Source: Methanoregula sp. (GTDB lineage: Archaea; Halobacteriota; Methanomicrobia; Methanomicrobiales; Methanospirillaceae). From it: a stretch of DNA of 6,672 nt. The stretch lies in assembly GCA_026394635.1 (NCBI GenBank), contig JAPKXV010000244.1, forward strand, positions 1-6,672, written 5' to 3'. Each line of letters begins with the position of its first letter. Position 1 is the first letter of the stretch. Made by a program: the position numbers and the translations under genes. Under the pieces are notes generated by a model, which was given only the letters and a program-made list of their open reading frames with translations, had not been told where the DNA came from and did no database searches. This document shows positions 5,562 to 6,672 of this stretch, piece by piece.

Positions 5562-6584
5562 TTAAAATGGTTTATTTCCTTTTAATGAAGTTTTTATTGA
5601 GTTATAGTCCAAGGGTGTATACTTATCAATTAAAAATACAGCGTTTTTTCCATTATAAATAAATCCACCATCAAATTCATATTCAAATTTTAATGGTTTG
5701 ATTGCTCTTGGATCAACGACACAGGAAAAATTACCTCTCCTTGTCTCACCAATATTTAAAGAACCAGCTTGAAGATCAGTTAATTCCACTCCGGTACTTC
5801 CATATCCTCCATTAAAGCAAGTGTATTCTTTGCCTAACACATCAGTTAATTCAGTAAAACCAAAATAAATCGGTTTTTCTGATCCCGTATTTGTTAATGA
5901 AATATCCAAAAGAATCCAATCCCAATTATGCCAATAATCAATACTGGGGTATTTTGGGTCATAATATGGTTGTTTTATGTTGAAAACCCTGTTAATAGTA
6001 ATCTTTTGATTATTTGTATCGCCGTCCGTTGCACTTTGGCCAATAAAACAGGTGCCAATACATGAATCTGGTAAAGGTTGAGGTGGACCGGTGAAATAGA
6101 CAATTGGATTGAAATATGGAAAGATTAACCCTGAAAAAATTAGTGGAACTCCGACGATAAAAATGATATAAACAATAAAATCGTTTTTTAATAAGTCATA
6201 GCGTGTTATCCGTTGTTCTGAATTTATAAGATAGAACGCCCCCGCGTTAAAACCTAAAGCTATTAAACCAAAGAAAATAGCCCCTAATATTCCACCAAAA
6301 AGATTTGCATTAGAGGAAAATAATAACGTGGAAAGTAATTCGCCAATTAGCCACCCAAACCCCCCAATTACAATCACTCCTATTGTCACAATGCCGAGGA
6401 TTAAGATCCTGTTGTTAAAATAAAAAACACCAATAACAATTACCGTTAGTAAATATAAAAAAAGAAGAATAGACTTTAACAACATTCCAATAGAGAGTGG
6501 AATTAAAAAAATTTCCAGTAAAAATAAGAAAAATGGAGGATCGCTATCAAAATGTTTTCTGGGGCGATACAACCAAGAGATCAT
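5562..6584 (-). CDS. Unrecognised membrane protein with five membrane segments and an extracellular DUF4352-like domain
   Basis: I do not recognise this 340-residue protein by name. Hydrophobic segments at about residues 18-36, 38-56, 59-81, 95-120 and 136-158 form a five-pass N-terminal half. Positive residues cluster before segment 1 (RPRK) and in loop 121-135, and the 84-94 loop is uncharged. This predicts an inside N-terminus and an outside C-terminus. Residues from about 195 form a soluble beta-rich domain with WILLDISLTNTGSEKP, a TELTDVLGKEY stretch, and a late strand RRGNFSCVVDP. This pattern resembles DUF4352/telokin-like extracellular domains. Cys175, Cys179, Cys256 and Cys288 could form disulfides outside the cell. 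The ATG at 6584 is the first after an in-frame stop and has no clear Shine-Dalgarno site. The base composition is far more AT-rich than the convergent operon, suggesting horizontal acquisition. It may be truncated at its C-terminus. Confidence 0.75.
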   Translation of the reverse strand: MISWLYRPRKHFDSDPPFFLFLLEIFLIPLSIGMLLKSILLFLYLLTVIVIGVFYFNNRILILGIVTIGVIVIGGFGWLIGELLSTLLFSSNANLFGGILGAIFFGLIALGFNAGAFYLINSEQRITRYDLLKNDFIVYIIFIVGVPLIFSGLIFPYFNPIVYFTGPPQPLPDSCIGTCFIGQSATDGDTNNQKITINRVFNIKQPYYDPKYPSIDYWHNWDWILLDISLTNTGSEKPIYFGFTELTDVLGKEYTCFNGGYGSTGVELTDLQAGSLNIGETRRGNFSCVVDPRAIKPLKFEYEFDGGFIYNGKNAVFLIDKYTPLDYNSIKTSLKGNKPF

Positions 6585-6596
6585 GATAAATTGCTT

Positions 6597-6631
6597 ATTT
6601 TATACTCATCTTAAGTAATTGATTATATTAA
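6597..6631 (-). promoter_or_regulatory. Possible archaeal TATA-box region for the membrane-protein gene
   Basis: On the minus strand two TATA-like stretches precede the ATG: TTAATATAATC (6631-6621) and TATAAAAT (6604-6597). With the usual 25-30 bp spacing, the first would start transcription near 6599 and give a leader of about 15 nt, consistent with the missing Shine-Dalgarno site. The second lies too close and would start transcription inside the gene. Purine-rich GAAG just upstream of the first box could act as a BRE. Such motifs are frequent by chance in AT-rich DNA. Confidence 0.3.
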
Positions 6632-6672
6632 CTTCTGTCAATCAGATTCTGTTGCGTTGTTGGGAGTTGAAG

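Overview
The window looks like a chromosomal segment of a methanogenic euryarchaeon, most likely of the order Methanomicrobiales. This is inferred from three things: stand-alone archaeal-style aromatic amino acid enzymes, a G+C-rich operon (about 60% by eye) with Shine-Dalgarno sites of the GGAGG/GGTGA type, and an adjacent AT-rich accessory gene. No 16S or other marker gene is present, so the lineage is not proven.

Positions 1-157 hold the 3' tail of an upstream gene, possibly the archaeal 3-dehydroquinate synthase. The last codons of that tail, including its stop, are repeated in tandem: one 52-bp unit and two 48-bp units. Positions 158-5403 are a compact plus-strand operon: tyrA (prephenate dehydrogenase), pheA (prephenate dehydratase with ACT domain), aroA (EPSP synthase), a fused shikimate kinase-shikimate dehydrogenase, and aroC (chorismate synthase). 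All four junctions are 4-nt stop/start overlaps (ATGA, ATGA, GTGA, ATGA), which implies one transcript with coupled translation. Together the genes run from 3-dehydroshikimate to chorismate and from prephenate to the phenylpyruvate and hydroxyphenylpyruvate precursors of Phe and Tyr. Chorismate mutase and 3-dehydroquinate dehydratase are not in the window and must be encoded elsewhere.

At about 5404 the composition changes abruptly to AT-rich DNA (about one third G+C). It carries one convergent minus-strand gene for an unrecognised membrane protein: five predicted membrane segments followed by a cysteine-containing extracellular beta domain, loosely like DUF4352. After its TAA stop the same frame stays open for 41 more codons of protein-like sequence, ending 32 nt from the aroC stop. 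The gene may therefore be a nonsense-truncated version of a longer one.

I see no rRNA, tRNA, CRISPR array, transposase or phage gene. The most interesting points are the duplicated gene tail and the short relay ORF it creates before tyrA, the bacterial-type shikimate kinase fused to shikimate dehydrogenase, and the interrupted frame of the AT-rich gene.
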